Assembly (NCBI GenBank): GCA_964470525.1
Contig: CAYYDE010000002.1
Coordinates: forward strand, 62,001-126,000
Origin: CAYYDE01 sp964470525
GTDB lineage: Bacteria > Patescibacteriota > Gracilibacteria > BD1-5 > UBA6164
DNA length: 64,000 nt
Direction: 5' to 3'
Shown here: positions 63,503 to 64,000 of the stretch, in pieces
How the letters are laid out: every line of letters begins with the position of its first letter
Position numbering within the stretch: position 1 is the first letter of the stretch
Position numbers and translations under genes: made by a program
Notes under the pieces: model-generated
What the model saw: the letters and a program-made list of their open reading frames with translations, nothing else
Databases searched by the model: none
Told to the model about the DNA's origin: nothing

Positions 63503-64000
63503 ATGAGTCTTGCAAAAATAGAAAAATTCTCTCAGAGAAATATTGCTGTTTGATATCCAGAATGATATGAAAATCCTGAAAAAAAATCAATTGAATATTT
63601 GATTGATTGTTTAAAATGACAAGTTTGAGCGCTTTTAACATTTGATGATATAAAACAAGGAAAATATTTTCTATCAGGAAAATGAAAAATAACGCTTACT
63701 CCAGATATTTGAAATCACCCATATTCTCTTCTTTCTGAAAAAGATGTAGTTATTTCAAAAGCTATTACTCAGATTATTCAAGAAATTATATCATATGGTA
63801 GTCTAACAAGCGCTCAATATCGTACACCATATTATTATTCCCTTCTTTCTCCTGAAACATTAAGAAAAACTGTTGATACATATTTTCAAGCAAGATGAAA
63901 AGAATTACTTGCCTTAGCAAATACTCCTTTATATTTAAATAATAATGAAATTATTACATATCAAAGAGATTTAGATCATGATTTTTCTTCTTTATGAAAA
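63503..64000 (+). CDS. unknown protein, cut by window edge
   Basis: The first 166 codons only. No signal peptide. It contains NIAVGYPEGYENPEKKSIEYLI, a region that looks like an alpha/beta cytoplasmic domain, and is rich in Tyr and Leu later on. TGA-Gly codons are frequent. No family can be named from this part. Confidence 0.6.

Noticed and set aside
3715..64000. Widespread pseudogenisation (standard code) or TGA = Trp (code 4)
   Set aside because: TGA sits at invariant Gly positions of many conserved motifs, with intact frames otherwise; Trp positions use TGG.
1..64000. rRNA genes, insertion sequences, integrases, other CRISPR arrays or prophage
   Set aside because: None was seen; the accessory region has no recognisable transposase or recombinase.

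Overview
The window reads as the genome of a TGA-recoded Patescibacteria/CPR bacterium, either Candidatus Absconditabacteria (SR1) or Gracilibacteria (genetic code 25, TGA = glycine). Under the standard code almost every housekeeping gene appears shattered. If TGA is read as Gly, long intact families appear (UvrD/PcrA, PilT, DnaB, FtsH, GlyRS, ThrRS, Lgt, LspA), and the TGA codons fall on invariant glycines such as the first Gly of the PilT Walker A motif (17887-17889) and the Gly of the SKGLE motif of UvrD (8811-8813). All coordinates below assume TAA and TAG are the only stops. The DNA is very AT-rich. Promoters repeatedly take the form TTGnnn-N15/17-TATAAT, most genes lack a clear Shine-Dalgarno, and many end in short hairpin-T terminators shared between convergent genes.

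Layout. 1-4.5 kb: an 11-codon mini-ORF, corA, a yvcK/cofD-type factor, a PQQ-type sugar dehydrogenase lipoprotein, then the remnant of a cas12a gene fused to a one-spacer Cas12a-type CRISPR array, and a small secreted protein. 4.5-20.5 kb: housekeeping genes: an unknown 481-aa protein, a LigB/DODA-type dioxygenase, uvrD/pcrA, rpsO, an MTAN-like protein, a truncated polA (5' nuclease plus partial 3'-5' exonuclease, no polymerase), htpX, an Hje-like nuclease, glyS under a very short glycine T-box, thrS, pilT with a small overlapping partner, tatD and sbcD. 20.5-34.5 kb: TPR protein, dnaB, a PAS-GGDEF diguanylate cyclase, an amidohydrolase, a PAS protein, a receiver-like protein, a SpoU methylase, murD-ddl, dedA and ftsH.

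34.6-47.7 kb is accessory: tRNA-Arg(CCG), a PD-(D/E)XK nuclease-HRDC gene with two unknown partners, a secreted protein, yaaA, an ATP-grasp protein, a truncated HRDC paralogue, and a defence-like cluster on the minus strand. That cluster contains a fused nuclease-methyltransferase (hsdM-like), an hsdS with no usual start codon and a perfect inverted repeat at its 5' end, and four genes downstream including a HEPN-motif protein and a membrane coiled-coil protein. 47.8-54.4 kb: a DEAD-box helicase, then a tightly packed five-gene operon of unknown function. The operon combines an MshEN-type (c-di-GMP-binding family) repeat protein, a minimal PEP-synthase-like dikinase (ATP-grasp plus swivelling His domain, with no PEP barrel), and three unrecognised proteins.

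54.5-64 kb: secreted and membrane biology: a small protein with no TGA codons, a lytic-transglycosylase-like secreted protein, an SPFH protein, lspA, a membrane protein, an AMMECR1-like protein, lgt, a rhomboid protease and an SDR. These are followed by an unusually GC-rich transcription unit carrying a 30-codon ORF, a large secreted Cys-containing protein and a partial gene at the right edge. Together the secreted proteins, PilT and c-di-GMP parts fit a surface-attached episymbiont lifestyle, but that is inference.
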